Assembly: GCA_045652245.1 (NCBI GenBank)
Contig: JAZRTY010000033.1
Location: 186,001-250,000 of the forward strand
DNA from: SIG622 sp045652245
GTDB lineage: Bacteria > Bacillota > Clostridia > Oscillospirales > CAG-382
Length of the DNA stretch: 64,000 bases
Direction of reading: 5' to 3'
Shown in pieces: positions 6,674-15,835 of this stretch (the stretch's first letter is position 1; every line of letters starts with the position of its first letter). The notes beneath the pieces are model-generated. The model saw only the letters and a program-made list of their open reading frames with translations. It had not been told where the DNA came from and did no database searches. The translations under genes and the position numbers were made by a program.

Positions 6674-7831
6674 ATGAAGATAGCAAAATCACTTGGTATA
6701 ATTATACTATCTGTACTGATGTTAAATTCCTTGTTTTCCTGTACTAAGGATAAAAACGAGGAAATCATCGACGCAGGAATCCAGGAAGAAATCTTTGACA
6801 ATTTAGAAAATAACGAAAATAGTGAAAACAATGAAAATCAAGAGATAATTCCTGAAATAGTAAAGCCTCAATTCGTAAATAAGCTGACAGGACTTGAAAC
6901 AACTGAATTTTTGAGTAACCAGCGCCCTGTGGCAGTTATGTTCAATAATATTCATGCTGCACTTCCACAGGTTGGTATTTCCGAAATGGATATAGTATAT
7001 GAAGTTACAACAGAAGGTGCAATTACACGTCTTATGGGACTGAAATCAGATTGGGCAACGCTTCCGACAATTGGCTCAATAAGGTCCTCACGAGACTATT
7101 TTATTGATATATCAGACGCACACAACGCAATTTATGTTCACGCAGGTGGAAGCACTTACGCTTATTCTGAAATGTGGGCAAGAAACACCGAGCATATCGA
7201 CGGCACAAACGGAAATTACGCATCAACAAGTGCATTTTTCCGAGATGCTGAGAGACTTAAAACAATGTCCTCCGAGCATACACTTATGACAAGTGGTGAA
7301 AAGCTTGCAGCTGCTATCGGTAAAAACGAATTTTCAACAACATATAAAGAGAGCTTTGAATGTCCCGTAAAATTCTCCGACGAAAAATATGATATTACAG
7401 GTGATACAGCAAACTATATATATATTCCCTTTTCCACTTATGCACAAAGCTACCTTGATTATGACGCTGAAACAGGTCTTTATAATAAAGGACAATACCT
7501 AAATACAAGAAACACCCTCGATATGCACGATTCGCCACACATTGACGGGGCATCTGGTAATGCTCTTACCTTTACTAACATAATTATCCTGAGAGCCTCA
7601 CATTCTGCAATTGCAGGTGACAGTGCCGGTAGAATAAAGGTTGATTTTACAGGTACAGGTGAAGGTTATTACATAACAGGTGGAATATGTAAAAAAATAA
7701 ATTGGGAAAAGGAAACAAGAACCTCGGGGTACACTCTGTTCGAACAGGACGGCGAAACAGAACTGCTTTTGAATCCCGGAAAATCCTATATCGCTATTGT
7801 ACCGACAAATGCCGAAATAGTTTTTAAATAA
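6674..7831 (+). CDS. DUF3048 domain-containing lipoprotein (YerB-like)
   Basis: This protein of 385 residues resembles B. subtilis YerB. A lipoprotein signal ends at LNSLFSC (Cys about residue 25), followed by a short Asn/Glu-rich linker. The DUF3048 N-terminal part has LTGLETTEFLSNQRPVAVM, SEMDIVYEV, and GSIRSSRDYF. The C-terminal part contains the region ending GKSYIAIVPTNAEIVFK. The family is exported and poorly understood; YerB-type proteins are thought to act at the cell envelope. The ATG at 6674 follows CGGAGG; the upstream ATG at 6641 lacks a ribosome site. It is the first gene of a plausible operon with argS, the yebC-like gene, gpmI and mtaB, although no functional link is clear. Confidence 0.88.
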   Translation: MKIAKSLGIIILSVLMLNSLFSCTKDKNEEIIDAGIQEEIFDNLENNENSENNENQEIIPEIVKPQFVNKLTGLETTEFLSNQRPVAVMFNNIHAALPQVGISEMDIVYEVTTEGAITRLMGLKSDWATLPTIGSIRSSRDYFIDISDAHNAIYVHAGGSTYAYSEMWARNTEHIDGTNGNYASTSAFFRDAERLKTMSSEHTLMTSGEKLAAAIGKNEFSTTYKESFECPVKFSDEKYDITGDTANYIYIPFSTYAQSYLDYDAETGLYNKGQYLNTRNTLDMHDSPHIDGASGNALTFTNIIILRASHSAIAGDSAGRIKVDFTGTGEGYYITGGICKKINWEKETRTSGYTLFEQDGETELLLNPGKSYIAIVPTNAEIVFK

Positions 7832-7857
7832 TAAATTTCAACAGAAAGGACCAAATT

Positions 7858-9561
7858 ATGTATAATTATAAATTTGCAGCTGCAAGAATAATAAAAAAGC
7901 TTTGTGATGAGCTTACAGTTGAAGAAATAGCAGCTATGATGGAATATCCACCCGACCCTAAAATGGGTGATATTGCATTCCCTTGCTTTAAGCTTTCAAA
8001 AATTCTTCGTAAAAGTCCTGTAATGATTGCAGACAGCTTTAAAGAAGCAATCGACAAGGACAAGGACAGTACTCTCTTTGAAAGTGTAGAAAGTGTATCC
8101 GGATACCTTAATTTACGTGTATCTAATGACGCACTCTTGCAAGACGTAGAAAATATGCTAAGCAAAGGCGAAAGCTTTGGTTCTTCTGATGTCGGAAGTG
8201 GAAAGACAGTAGTTATCGACTACTCCTCCCCTAACATCTGCAAGCCCTTCCATATCGGACATCTTCGCTCAACTGTTATCGGACAATCAATTAAAAATAT
8301 ATATAAATTTTCAGGCTATAACTGTATCGGTGTAAATCACCTCGGTGACTGGGGAACACAGTTCGGAAAGCTTATAACTGCATACAAGCTTTGGGGTAAC
8401 AAGGAGGACATTGACAAAAGAGGAATTACTGCTCTTAATGAAATCTATGTAAAATTCCATAAAGAAAGCGAAGAAAATCCTTCACTTGAAGACGAAGCAC
8501 GTGCAAATTTTGCTAAAATGGAACAAGGCGACAAGGAAGCACTGCAGCTTTGGCGTTGGTTTGTGGAAATTTCAATAAATGACCTGAAGAAAACATATGA
8601 TCTCATCGGTGCAGACTTTGAATCCTGGAACGGTGAAAGCTTCTATTTTGATAAAACAGATGCAGTTGTCTCCGAACTCAAGGAAAAAAATCTTTTAAAA
8701 TTCGACGACGGCGCATATATCGTTCCCCTTGAAGAATACGATATGCCTCCCTGCCTTATTTTAAAGGGCGATGGTTCAACAATATATGCAACCCGTGATA
8801 TTGCAGCTGCTATGTTCCGTAAGAAAACATACGACTTTGAGAAGTGTATCTATGTAACAAGTGCCGGCCAAAGCTTGCATTTTGCGCAGTTCTTCAAGGT
8901 AATCGGTCTTATGGGACACGAATGGAGTCGTGACCTTGTACACGTTCCTTTCGGTACTGTAAGTTTTGGTGGTACGAAGCTTGCTACAAGAACGGGAAAT
9001 ATGATTCTTCTTGAAGATATTTTTGCAGAAGCCATCGAAAAAACCACACAGATTATAAACGAAAAAAATCCCGACCTTGAGGATAAAGAAGAGGTTGCAA
9101 AAGCAGTTGGTGTTGGTGCTATAATCTTCAACGATTTGTCAAACAACAGAATCCGTGACGTCGATTTTAACTGGAAAGAAGCACTTTCCTTTGAGGGTAA
9201 CACAGGACCGTATGTTCAGTATACTCATGCAAGATGCGAAAGCATTCTTGAAAAATCGGGAGTGGAAATAAACTCTGCAGAGCTTGTTCTGTCAGACGAC
9301 GCCGAAATTTCACTTATAAAAACACTCAATCTTTTCCCGGAAAAAATTGTACAGGCAAGAAACGAGCTTGAGCCGTCGGTAATTTCAAGATACCTTCTTG
9401 AAGTATGCGCTACTTTCAACCGTTTCTATCACGACTGTCCCGTTCTCAAGGTTGAAGATTTGACAATTAAAAATACACGACTTGCACTTGTGTGTGCTAC
9501 AAAAAATGTTCTTAAAAACGGTCTGAGACTTATAGGGCTCAAGACACCAAAAAATATATAA
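7858..9561 (+). CDS. argS: Arginyl-tRNA synthetase
   Basis: Class I synthetase charging tRNA-Arg (567 residues, normal). The N-terminal additional domain is followed by the HIGH motif in PFHIGHLRSTVIG. The core continues with NHLGDWGTQFGKLI and GDGSTIYATRDIAAA. As in most ArgRS, no canonical KMSK is present; the corresponding loop is TRTGNMILLEDI. The C-terminal DALR anticodon-binding domain ends the protein (FNRFYHDCPVL, then ALVCATKNVLKNGLRLIGL). It lies 26 bp after the DUF3048 gene with an AAAGGA site. Confidence 0.97.
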   Translation: MYNYKFAAARIIKKLCDELTVEEIAAMMEYPPDPKMGDIAFPCFKLSKILRKSPVMIADSFKEAIDKDKDSTLFESVESVSGYLNLRVSNDALLQDVENMLSKGESFGSSDVGSGKTVVIDYSSPNICKPFHIGHLRSTVIGQSIKNIYKFSGYNCIGVNHLGDWGTQFGKLITAYKLWGNKEDIDKRGITALNEIYVKFHKESEENPSLEDEARANFAKMEQGDKEALQLWRWFVEISINDLKKTYDLIGADFESWNGESFYFDKTDAVVSELKEKNLLKFDDGAYIVPLEEYDMPPCLILKGDGSTIYATRDIAAAMFRKKTYDFEKCIYVTSAGQSLHFAQFFKVIGLMGHEWSRDLVHVPFGTVSFGGTKLATRTGNMILLEDIFAEAIEKTTQIINEKNPDLEDKEEVAKAVGVGAIIFNDLSNNRIRDVDFNWKEALSFEGNTGPYVQYTHARCESILEKSGVEINSAELVLSDDAEISLIKTLNLFPEKIVQARNELEPSVISRYLLEVCATFNRFYHDCPVLKVEDLTIKNTRLALVCATKNVLKNGLRLIGLKTPKNI

Positions 9562-9578
9562 AATTTAAGGAGTAAGTT

Positions 9579-10313
9579 ATGTCAGGACATTCTAAATGGA
9601 AAAATATTATGCACAAAAAGGAGAAGACCGACTCTGCACGTGCTAAAATCTTCACTAAAATCGGTAAAGAAATGGCAATTGCAGTAAGAGACGGAGGCCC
9701 CGATCCCGTTTCAAACTCAAAGCTTAAAGACCTCATTGCAAAAGCAAAGGCAAATAATGTGCCTAACGACAACATTGACAGAATTATCAAGAAGGCTGCA
9801 GGTGACGGAGACGGCGCAAAATACGAGGTAATTATGTACGAGGGCTACGGTCCTTGTGGTGTTGCAGTAATTGTTGAAACAACAACAGATAACAGAAACA
9901 GAACAGCAGGTGATATCCGTCATTTCTTTGACAAATTTGGTGGAAATCTCGGTCAGATAGGTTGTGTATCATATCTTTTCTCTGATAAGGGACTTATTGT
10001 TATCGATGCAGAAGGCGTTGACGAGGACGCACTCATGGACGCAGCACTCGAAGCAGGTGCAGAGGACATTCTCAATAACGACGGTGCATTTGAAATCTAC
10101 ACAGCACCTCAAGACTTTTCAGCCGTAACCGACGCTCTGACAGAAAAGGGTTACACCTTCTTATCGGCTGAACAGACGAAAATTCCGTCAAATTATGTTG
10201 ATGTTGAGGGTGAAGATAATCTAAAATTTATGACAAGACTTCTCGATGCACTCGACGATAACGATGACGTTACAAACGTATGGCATAACTGGAACGAGCC
10301 TGACGAAGAATAA
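9579..10313 (+). CDS. YebC/PmpR family DNA-binding regulator
   Basis: This is a 244-residue member of the YebC/TACO1 family. The opening SGHSKWKNIMHKKEKTDSAR is diagnostic, followed by GGPDPVSNSKLKDLIAKAKA and NVPNDNIDRIIKKAAG. In bacteria the family is annotated as a transcriptional regulator; recent and mitochondrial work also links it to translation of proline-rich stretches. Which applies here is not visible. It sits between argS (17 bp) and gpmI (22 bp), and AAGGAG precedes the ATG. Confidence 0.94.
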   Translation: MSGHSKWKNIMHKKEKTDSARAKIFTKIGKEMAIAVRDGGPDPVSNSKLKDLIAKAKANNVPNDNIDRIIKKAAGDGDGAKYEVIMYEGYGPCGVAVIVETTTDNRNRTAGDIRHFFDKFGGNLGQIGCVSYLFSDKGLIVIDAEGVDEDALMDAALEAGAEDILNNDGAFEIYTAPQDFSAVTDALTEKGYTFLSAEQTKIPSNYVDVEGEDNLKFMTRLLDALDDNDDVTNVWHNWNEPDEE

Positions 10314-10335
10314 TATATAGTGAAAGGATATAAAA

Positions 10336-11979
10336 ATGAAACTTGAAAAGCTTACCTTTAAAACAAATGATAATTCAGCTTACACAAGACCCGTATTCTG
10401 TATTGTAATGGACGGTATTGGTATTGCCCCTGATACAGCAGCAAACGCAGTTCGAAACGCGAGAACTCCCGTACTTGATATGTTAATGTCAAAATATCCG
10501 ACACTAAAACTCAAGGCACACGGTACAGCAGTAGGGCTTCCCTCTGATGATGATATGGGTAACTCCGAGGTAGGGCACAATGCCCTTGGCGCAGGACAGG
10601 TATTTGCACAAGGCTCAAAGCTTGTTACAAATTCAATTGAAAGTGGTAAAATGTTCGAGTCCAAGGCTTGGAAGGATGTAACAGGTGGAAACACTCTGCA
10701 CTTTATAGGACTCTTCTCTGACGGTAATGTTCACTCACACATTGACCACCTGAAAGCTATGATTGAAAGAGCAAAGAAAGACGGAGTAAAGAGAGTCAGA
10801 CTCCATATCCTTATTGACGGTCGTGACGTTGGTGAAACCTCTGCTCTTGAATATATCGTTCCGTTTGAAGCATTCCTTACTGATATAAATGACTCAAGCT
10901 TTGATGCAAAAATCGCATCAGGTGGTGGCAGAATGAATATCACAATGGATAGATACGAAGCTAACTGGGCAATGGTAGAAAAGGGTTGGTATACTCACGT
11001 TCTCGGTGAAGGCAGACAGTTTGCAAGTGCTGTACAAGCTGTTGAAACCTACAGAGCAGAAGCTCCTGTTATTGACCAGGATCTTCCCCCGTTTATTATT
11101 GCAGAAAACGGTGAACCTATCGGTAAAATCCTTGATGGCGACAGCGTAGTATTCTTCAACTTCAGAGGTGACAGAGCAATCGAAATCTCAAAAGCATTTG
11201 AAGATAAGAATTTCGACAAATTCGACAGAAAGTTCTTCCCGAATGTTACCTATGCAGGTATGCTTGAATATGACGGTGACCTTCATATCCCGTCAAGATA
11301 CCTTGTATCACCTCCTGAAATTACTGGAACTATGGGCGAATATTTAGCTTCTACCGGTGTTACACAGTACGCACTTTCCGAAACTCAGAAGTTCGGACAT
11401 GTAACATATTTCTGGAACGGAAACAAGAGTGGAAAATTCGATGAAAACACAGAGCTTTATGAAGAAGTACCGTCTGATGTTATTCCCTTTGAACAAAGAC
11501 CCTGGATGAAGTGTGCAGAAATTACTGATAAGCTCATTGAAAAGATACACGAAGGTAAATTCAAATTCCTGCGTTGCAATTTCCCGAACGGTGATATGGT
11601 AGGACATACAGGTAACTATCAGGCAACTGTTATTTCAGTTGAAGCTCTTGACCTTTGCCTTGCAAGAATCCTTGAGGAAATTGACAAGGTAGGCGGCGTT
11701 GCCATCATCACAGCCGACCACGGAAATGCTGATGAAATGTACGAGCTTGACAAGAAGACAAAAGAACCAAAGGCAGATAAGAACGGTTCATTCAAGGCAA
11801 AAACAAGTCATACACTTAATCCCGTTCCCTGCATCATTTATGATAATAAATTTGCAGACCTTTATAATGTAAAATTTGACGGCGAATACGGACTTTCAAA
11901 TGTTGCGGCAACTCTTGTAAACCTTATGGGTTATGAAGCTCCTGATTTCTGGGACAAGAGTATGATTGAAATTAAGTAA
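10336..11979 (+). CDS. gpmI: 2,3-bisphosphoglycerate-independent phosphoglycerate mutase
   Basis: This enzyme interconverts 3- and 2-phosphoglycerate in glycolysis using two Mn ions. The alkaline-phosphatase-like fold begins VMDGIGIAPD, and the catalytic serine lies in DMGNSEVGHNALGAG. Further metal ligands are in ITADHGNADEM and KTSHTLNPVP. At 547 residues it is slightly longer than the usual 510-515; an extra stretch follows the N-terminal KLEKLTFKTNDNS. It overlaps nothing, but mtaB starts one base after its stop, so the two are probably translationally coupled. Confidence 0.96.
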   Translation: MKLEKLTFKTNDNSAYTRPVFCIVMDGIGIAPDTAANAVRNARTPVLDMLMSKYPTLKLKAHGTAVGLPSDDDMGNSEVGHNALGAGQVFAQGSKLVTNSIESGKMFESKAWKDVTGGNTLHFIGLFSDGNVHSHIDHLKAMIERAKKDGVKRVRLHILIDGRDVGETSALEYIVPFEAFLTDINDSSFDAKIASGGGRMNITMDRYEANWAMVEKGWYTHVLGEGRQFASAVQAVETYRAEAPVIDQDLPPFIIAENGEPIGKILDGDSVVFFNFRGDRAIEISKAFEDKNFDKFDRKFFPNVTYAGMLEYDGDLHIPSRYLVSPPEITGTMGEYLASTGVTQYALSETQKFGHVTYFWNGNKSGKFDENTELYEEVPSDVIPFEQRPWMKCAEITDKLIEKIHEGKFKFLRCNFPNGDMVGHTGNYQATVISVEALDLCLARILEEIDKVGGVAIITADHGNADEMYELDKKTKEPKADKNGSFKAKTSHTLNPVPCIIYDNKFADLYNVKFDGEYGLSNVAATLVNLMGYEAPDFWDKSMIEIK

Positions 11980-11980
11980 T

Positions 11981-13345
11981 ATGGAAATATTTACTAATAA
12001 TATTAGCAGTGCAAATGGCGGACCTCGTGCCGCCTTTTACACTTTGGGCTGCAGAGTAAATCAGTACGAAACGCAGGCAATCGAAGATTCATTTCGGAAT
12101 GCAGGCTTTGAGATTTGCGATTTTGATGATACTTGTGACGTATATGTAATCAACACCTGCACCGTTACTGCCGAAAGCGACAGAAAATCACGACAGATAA
12201 TAAGACGAACAGCACTGCATAAAAAAGAGAACTCAATTGTTATTGTTTGTGGCTGTTACTCGCAGGGAAATCCACAGGAAGCTTGTAAAATCGAGGGCGT
12301 TGACCTTGTGCTTGGGAACAGTAACAAATCACAAATATGTTCGATTGCACTTGAAATGCTAAAAAACAAACAAGCCTGCGAAAAAAACTGTGTTGACGAC
12401 ATCAGTAAAGCCGTAAATTATGATAATACCGAAATATTTTCCTCTGACAGAACACGCGCATTTATAAAAATCGTCGACGGCTGCGAAAATCACTGTACTT
12501 ATTGTATAATACCAAGTGTCAGAGGCAAAATCCGTTCAAGAAACGAAGAAGATATCCTGAGTGAGGTCGAAAGGCTTGCAAATAAGGGGTATCGGGAGTT
12601 TGTTCTGACAGGGATTGAAACTGCAGCATACGGCAAAGACAGAGAAAAACTTTCTGACTCTCCCCTTGCGCATCTTATTGAAAAGGTTGCAGAAATTGGC
12701 GGCGTTGAAAGAATAAGACTTGGCTCGATGGAACCGACAATCTTCACGCAGGAGTTTGTAAAGAGAATCGCTGAAATTGAAAAGTTAATGCCACATTTTC
12801 ACCTTTCTCTGCAGAGTGGCTCGGCAAGTGTTCTTCGTAATATGAAAAGAAAATATAACCCCACTCAGTTTGCAGATATTGTGAAGTTACTTCGAAAAAA
12901 CATTCAAAACCTACAAATAACAACCGATATAATTGTAGGTTTTCCGGGTGAGAGTGAAAAAAATTTTAACGAAACAGTTGAATTTATCAAAGAGTGCCAA
13001 TTTTCCTATATTCATATTTTCCCTTATTCTGCAAGAAAAGGTACTCCTGCTGCTTGCTTTGATATGCAGATAGAAAAGTCTGTAAAAAAAGCAAGGGTAT
13101 TAAAGCTTGAAGAAGAAATGCTTAATATACGGCATAAAATTCTTACCGATAATATCGGTAAAACCTTCAATGTACTTCTTGAAACTCAGGAAGACGGATA
13201 TATCGACGGATATACAGAAAACTATTTAAAGGTAAAAATCAAAAATTCCGACACAAGCTTGTCCGGTAAAATCAGACAAGTAAAAATTGTTTCTGTTATC
13301 AATGATATTGCAGAAAAATTGTGTCTTGAGGGTGAATTAATTTAA
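11981..13345 (+). CDS. mtaB: tRNA t6A37 methylthiotransferase MtaB
   Basis: Radical-SAM methylthiotransferase that converts t6A37 to ms2t6A37 in tRNAs reading ANN codons. The N-terminal UPF0004 domain begins AAFYTLGCRVNQYETQA with further cluster cysteines in NTCTVTAESD and VCGCYSQG. The radical-SAM motif is CENHCTYCIIP. The core continues with LGSMEP and LSLQSGSASVLRNMKRKY, and a C-terminal TRAM-like region is present. An ATG at 11981 is used here; no strong Shine-Dalgarno precedes it, consistent with coupling to gpmI. The extra 16 residues before AAFYTLG are unusual; a later start is possible but none has a better site. The protein is 454 residues. Confidence 0.93.
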   Translation: MEIFTNNISSANGGPRAAFYTLGCRVNQYETQAIEDSFRNAGFEICDFDDTCDVYVINTCTVTAESDRKSRQIIRRTALHKKENSIVIVCGCYSQGNPQEACKIEGVDLVLGNSNKSQICSIALEMLKNKQACEKNCVDDISKAVNYDNTEIFSSDRTRAFIKIVDGCENHCTYCIIPSVRGKIRSRNEEDILSEVERLANKGYREFVLTGIETAAYGKDREKLSDSPLAHLIEKVAEIGGVERIRLGSMEPTIFTQEFVKRIAEIEKLMPHFHLSLQSGSASVLRNMKRKYNPTQFADIVKLLRKNIQNLQITTDIIVGFPGESEKNFNETVEFIKECQFSYIHIFPYSARKGTPAACFDMQIEKSVKKARVLKLEEEMLNIRHKILTDNIGKTFNVLLETQEDGYIDGYTENYLKVKIKNSDTSLSGKIRQVKIVSVINDIAEKLCLEGELI

Positions 13346-13352
13346 AAATTGA

Positions 13353-13386
13353 GGCTGTGAAAACTAAATTTTCACAGCCCCTTTTT
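13353..13386. terminator. Terminator between mtaB and the M23 gene
   Basis: GGCTGTGAAAA pairs with TTTTCACAGCC over a 5-nt loop, followed on plus by CCTTTTTATATTTT. It may serve both converging genes. Confidence 0.88.
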
Positions 13387-13391
13387 ATATT

Positions 13392-14222
13392 TTACTTCAG
13401 ATATTCCTCCGGATTTATAATTTTTCCGTCTTTTTCAAGTACCAGGTGTAAATGAGCAACATCCGCAGACTCAACAGCCGAGCTCTGTCCGATACCACCA
13501 ATTGTCTGTCCAATCACAACATTTGCTCCTGCTTCTATGCCTTTTGGTATTTCCTGTGACAAATTCATATAAAGTGCTGTAACCTCGCCATGATTTATAG
13601 CAACAGTATAACCGTGAAAGTCATCAAAATAAACCTTTTCAACAACACCGTCACTTATTGCTTTTACAGGGCTTCCGATATCTCCTGTTATATCAATCGC
13701 CTTATGAGTTCTGTAGTCCCCCATCGTTACAGAATAAAGAAGCTTGTCATCGGCGTATTCACGGGAAATATATCCTTGCGCAGGCTTTGCAAAAATCCCG
13801 TAACTTTCGTATTCATAAGCGACATTTGCATCCACACCCGTTTCAACACCACTTGCTTCGCTTGTATTTCCAATTTCAGTTACATTATCTGCAACATCCG
13901 CAGAAATGTCAAAAGGTTGATTTTCAGTCTTTTCTGCACCACCATCTTTGCTTTGATTTGGTACGTTACCCTTATCGGTGTTATCCTTTTTAATTATATT
14001 TGTATCAAAAGGTGATTTATCTGAAATTGAAATATCCGGTCCTGCGTCAAGGTTAAAATTTGTGTCGGGAATATCAATGTCGGGAATATTATAGTCCTCA
14101 TTATCGCTGATAATTCTGTTAACACCATTCAGTGTTACGGTAACCACAGCAGCAGCAAGGGCTATGTAAATGCCCCCGCTTACAAGCTGTTTTTGGAATT
14201 TACTTTTATTAAACTTTTTCAT
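13392..14222 (-). CDS. SpoIIQ-like M23 (LytM) family membrane protein
   Basis: One N-terminal transmembrane helix (about residues 14-30) is followed by a long acidic, Asp/Asn/Thr-rich linker and a C-terminal LytM domain. Zinc ligands appear complete: H and D of THKAID and the HLH motif (AHLHLVLEKDGKIINPEEYL). In Firmicutes a single-TM LytM protein of this layout expressed in the forespore is SpoIIQ, which pairs with SpoIIIAH across the septum during engulfment. The B. subtilis protein lost catalytic residues, but clostridial versions keep them, as here. A sigma-F-like promoter lies upstream, supporting the assignment. A general cell-wall endopeptidase remains possible. GGAGGTG precedes the ATG. 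Confidence 0.75.
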   Translation of the reverse strand: MKKFNKSKFQKQLVSGGIYIALAAAVVTVTLNGVNRIISDNEDYNIPDIDIPDTNFNLDAGPDISISDKSPFDTNIIKKDNTDKGNVPNQSKDGGAEKTENQPFDISADVADNVTEIGNTSEASGVETGVDANVAYEYESYGIFAKPAQGYISREYADDKLLYSVTMGDYRTHKAIDITGDIGSPVKAISDGVVEKVYFDDFHGYTVAINHGEVTALYMNLSQEIPKGIEAGANVVIGQTIGGIGQSSAVESADVAHLHLVLEKDGKIINPEEYLK

Positions 14223-14241
14223 TTTTTACACCTCCGAAGTT

Positions 14242-14269
14242 ATTTTCGCCCAAAACTACTCATTTATAC
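14242..14269 (-). promoter_or_regulatory. Sigma-F-like promoter of the SpoIIQ-like gene
   Basis: On the minus strand GTATA (14269-14265), 14 bp, then GGCGAAAAT (14250-14242). This fits the forespore sigma-F consensus GYATA-N15-GGnnAnAnT closely. No sigma-A promoter is evident. Confidence 0.6.
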
Positions 14270-14289
14270 ACCGGATGAGAAAGATTTGT

Positions 14290-15447
14290 TTATTTGTTAT
14301 CCTTGATAAATTTATTTAAAGTTATTATAAATCGCTCAGCTTCCTGCATGGTATTTGCATATCCAAGACTAACCCTCACTGCTCCATACGCACCTGTAAA
14401 CAGAGCTTTATGTGCCGTCGGGGCACAATGCAAGCCACTTCTGGTACATATACTGCACCCATCAAGAAAGGATGAGATTCGTGCAGCATCAAACTCAGGA
14501 ATATTGAATAAAACAATCGGTGTCTTTTCTGCATAATCTCCGTATACGACAGCACCTGAGTTTTGAAGCTCTGCTTCAATGAATTTTCTTATTTCAGTGC
14601 AACTTTCGTGTATATATGAAACACCAAGCTTTTCAATAAATTTTACACCTTCACAAAGTCCGCTAATACCAACAGTATTAAGCGTTCCCACCTCAAGCCT
14701 TTCTGGAATCTCTCCTACCATATAAGGAACTTCAGAATTAATGCCATTTCCACCGAAAATTAAACTTTTCGGCTCACAACCATCCGAGAAAATTACAAAA
14801 CCTGTTCCGGTCGGTCCATATAACCCTTTATGTCCTGCCGAACAAAAAGCATCAAAATACAAATCCTTAAGACTTATGGGTATTTCCCCACACGCCTGCG
14901 AAGCGTCAATTATTAGCTTTATATTTCTCTGCTTACATATATTCGAGATTTTTTCTATAGGAAGAATCCTTCCGCAAATATTAGAAGCATACGTTATAAC
15001 TGCAAGCTTTGTTTTATCTGTAATTTTTGAAACAAAGTCGGAAATCACAAGCTCATCTCTCATCCAGGCTGCACTGAAGGTTGTGTAGCTTATATTATTA
15101 TCCTTATTTTCAGAAAGAGCAACAACAGGGCGAAGTACCGAATTATGCTCTAAATCAGAAATAATAATATTACTGTTTTTTTCATAAAGCCCAAAAATTG
15201 CAATATTCAACGCATAAGATGCATTTGGAGTAAATACAACTCTCTCAGGATAATTGTAATTAAGAAAATCACATATAGCTTCACGACAACCAAAAATCAT
15301 GCGAGAAGCATCAACAGAAAGAGAGTGACCACTTCGTCCGGGGTTTCCGCCAAACTTATCGAATGCGTTGTTTACTGCACGAATAACACTGCGGGGCTTA
15401 GGATAACCGGTTGCAGCATTGTCAAAATAAATAAGATTTCGTTTCAT
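14290..15447 (-). CDS. Aminotransferase class V / cysteine desulfurase family protein (EF2568-like)
   Basis: PLP enzyme of the cysteine desulfurase/selenocysteine lyase group (385 residues). It begins IYFDNAATGYPKPRSV; the PLP lysine is in AGHKGLYGPTGTGF and the catalytic cysteine in TRSGLHCAPTAHKAL. The short active-site loop and the HCAPTAHK motif place it in the subgroup often encoded beside selenium-trait or molybdenum-hydroxylase genes (EF2568 of Enterococcus) rather than general IscS. Its immediate upstream neighbour is a DUF3343 gene, a pairing known from those loci. It could supply sulfur or selenium for a specific pathway. No selD or selA is visible within the window. Confidence 0.88.
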   Translation of the reverse strand: MKRNLIYFDNAATGYPKPRSVIRAVNNAFDKFGGNPGRSGHSLSVDASRMIFGCREAICDFLNYNYPERVVFTPNASYALNIAIFGLYEKNSNIIISDLEHNSVLRPVVALSENKDNNISYTTFSAAWMRDELVISDFVSKITDKTKLAVITYASNICGRILPIEKISNICKQRNIKLIIDASQACGEIPISLKDLYFDAFCSAGHKGLYGPTGTGFVIFSDGCEPKSLIFGGNGINSEVPYMVGEIPERLEVGTLNTVGISGLCEGVKFIEKLGVSYIHESCTEIRKFIEAELQNSGAVVYGDYAEKTPIVLFNIPEFDAARISSFLDGCSICTRSGLHCAPTAHKALFTGAYGAVRVSLGYANTMQEAERFIITLNKFIKDNK

Positions 15448-15493
15448 AAATTCACCTCAAAACTATGCCTTCACCGGCAAATCCACAATAGTA

Positions 15494-15712
15494 TCAAGAT
15501 ATAATATCAATAATTTTAATTCCTTCTCTGTTTGCTATATTCTGAGCCGTCAACACATCAGAATTCTTTATCTTCAAACCATATCCACAACCATTGAGCT
15601 TGTAATCCTTTTTTAATTTTTCAAGCCTTCCTTTAACACCCTCCTTCTCAAATAAACCCTGTGCCTTGAGAGCATAGGTAACCGAGCTGAAAATTATAAT
15701 ATTATAAGTCAT
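15494..15712 (-). CDS. DUF3343 domain-containing protein
   Basis: A 72-residue protein starting MTYNIIIFSSVTYALKAQGL. The DUF3343 family (described as putative Se/S carrier-like) is small, usually with a conserved cysteine; here that is NGCGYGLKI. It is encoded just upstream of the desulfurase-like gene on the same strand and the pair probably forms an operon. The start at 15712 is preceded by GGAAGTGA; the longer frame to 15766 has no ribosome site. The carrier function is inference from the family description and gene pairing. Confidence 0.8.
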   Translation of the reverse strand: MTYNIIIFSSVTYALKAQGLFEKEGVKGRLEKLKKDYKLNGCGYGLKIKNSDVLTAQNIANREGIKIIDIIS

Positions 15713-15772
15713 AAAATCACTTCCGAAAATAAAGTCAACCACTAATATATAGTATTCAGCAGGCAAATTTTG

Positions 15773-15813
15773 GACAAAAAAATCAGCCTCGGAAAAATCT
15801 TCCGAAGCTGATT
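15773..15813 (-). terminator. Terminator after argH
   Basis: Reading minus: AAATCAGC-TT-CGGAA, loop, TTCCG-AG-GCTGATTT, then TTTTTGTCC. Strong imperfect hairpin with T-tract. Confidence 0.88.
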
Positions 15814-15835
15814 TGCTAAGTTATAAATAATGATT

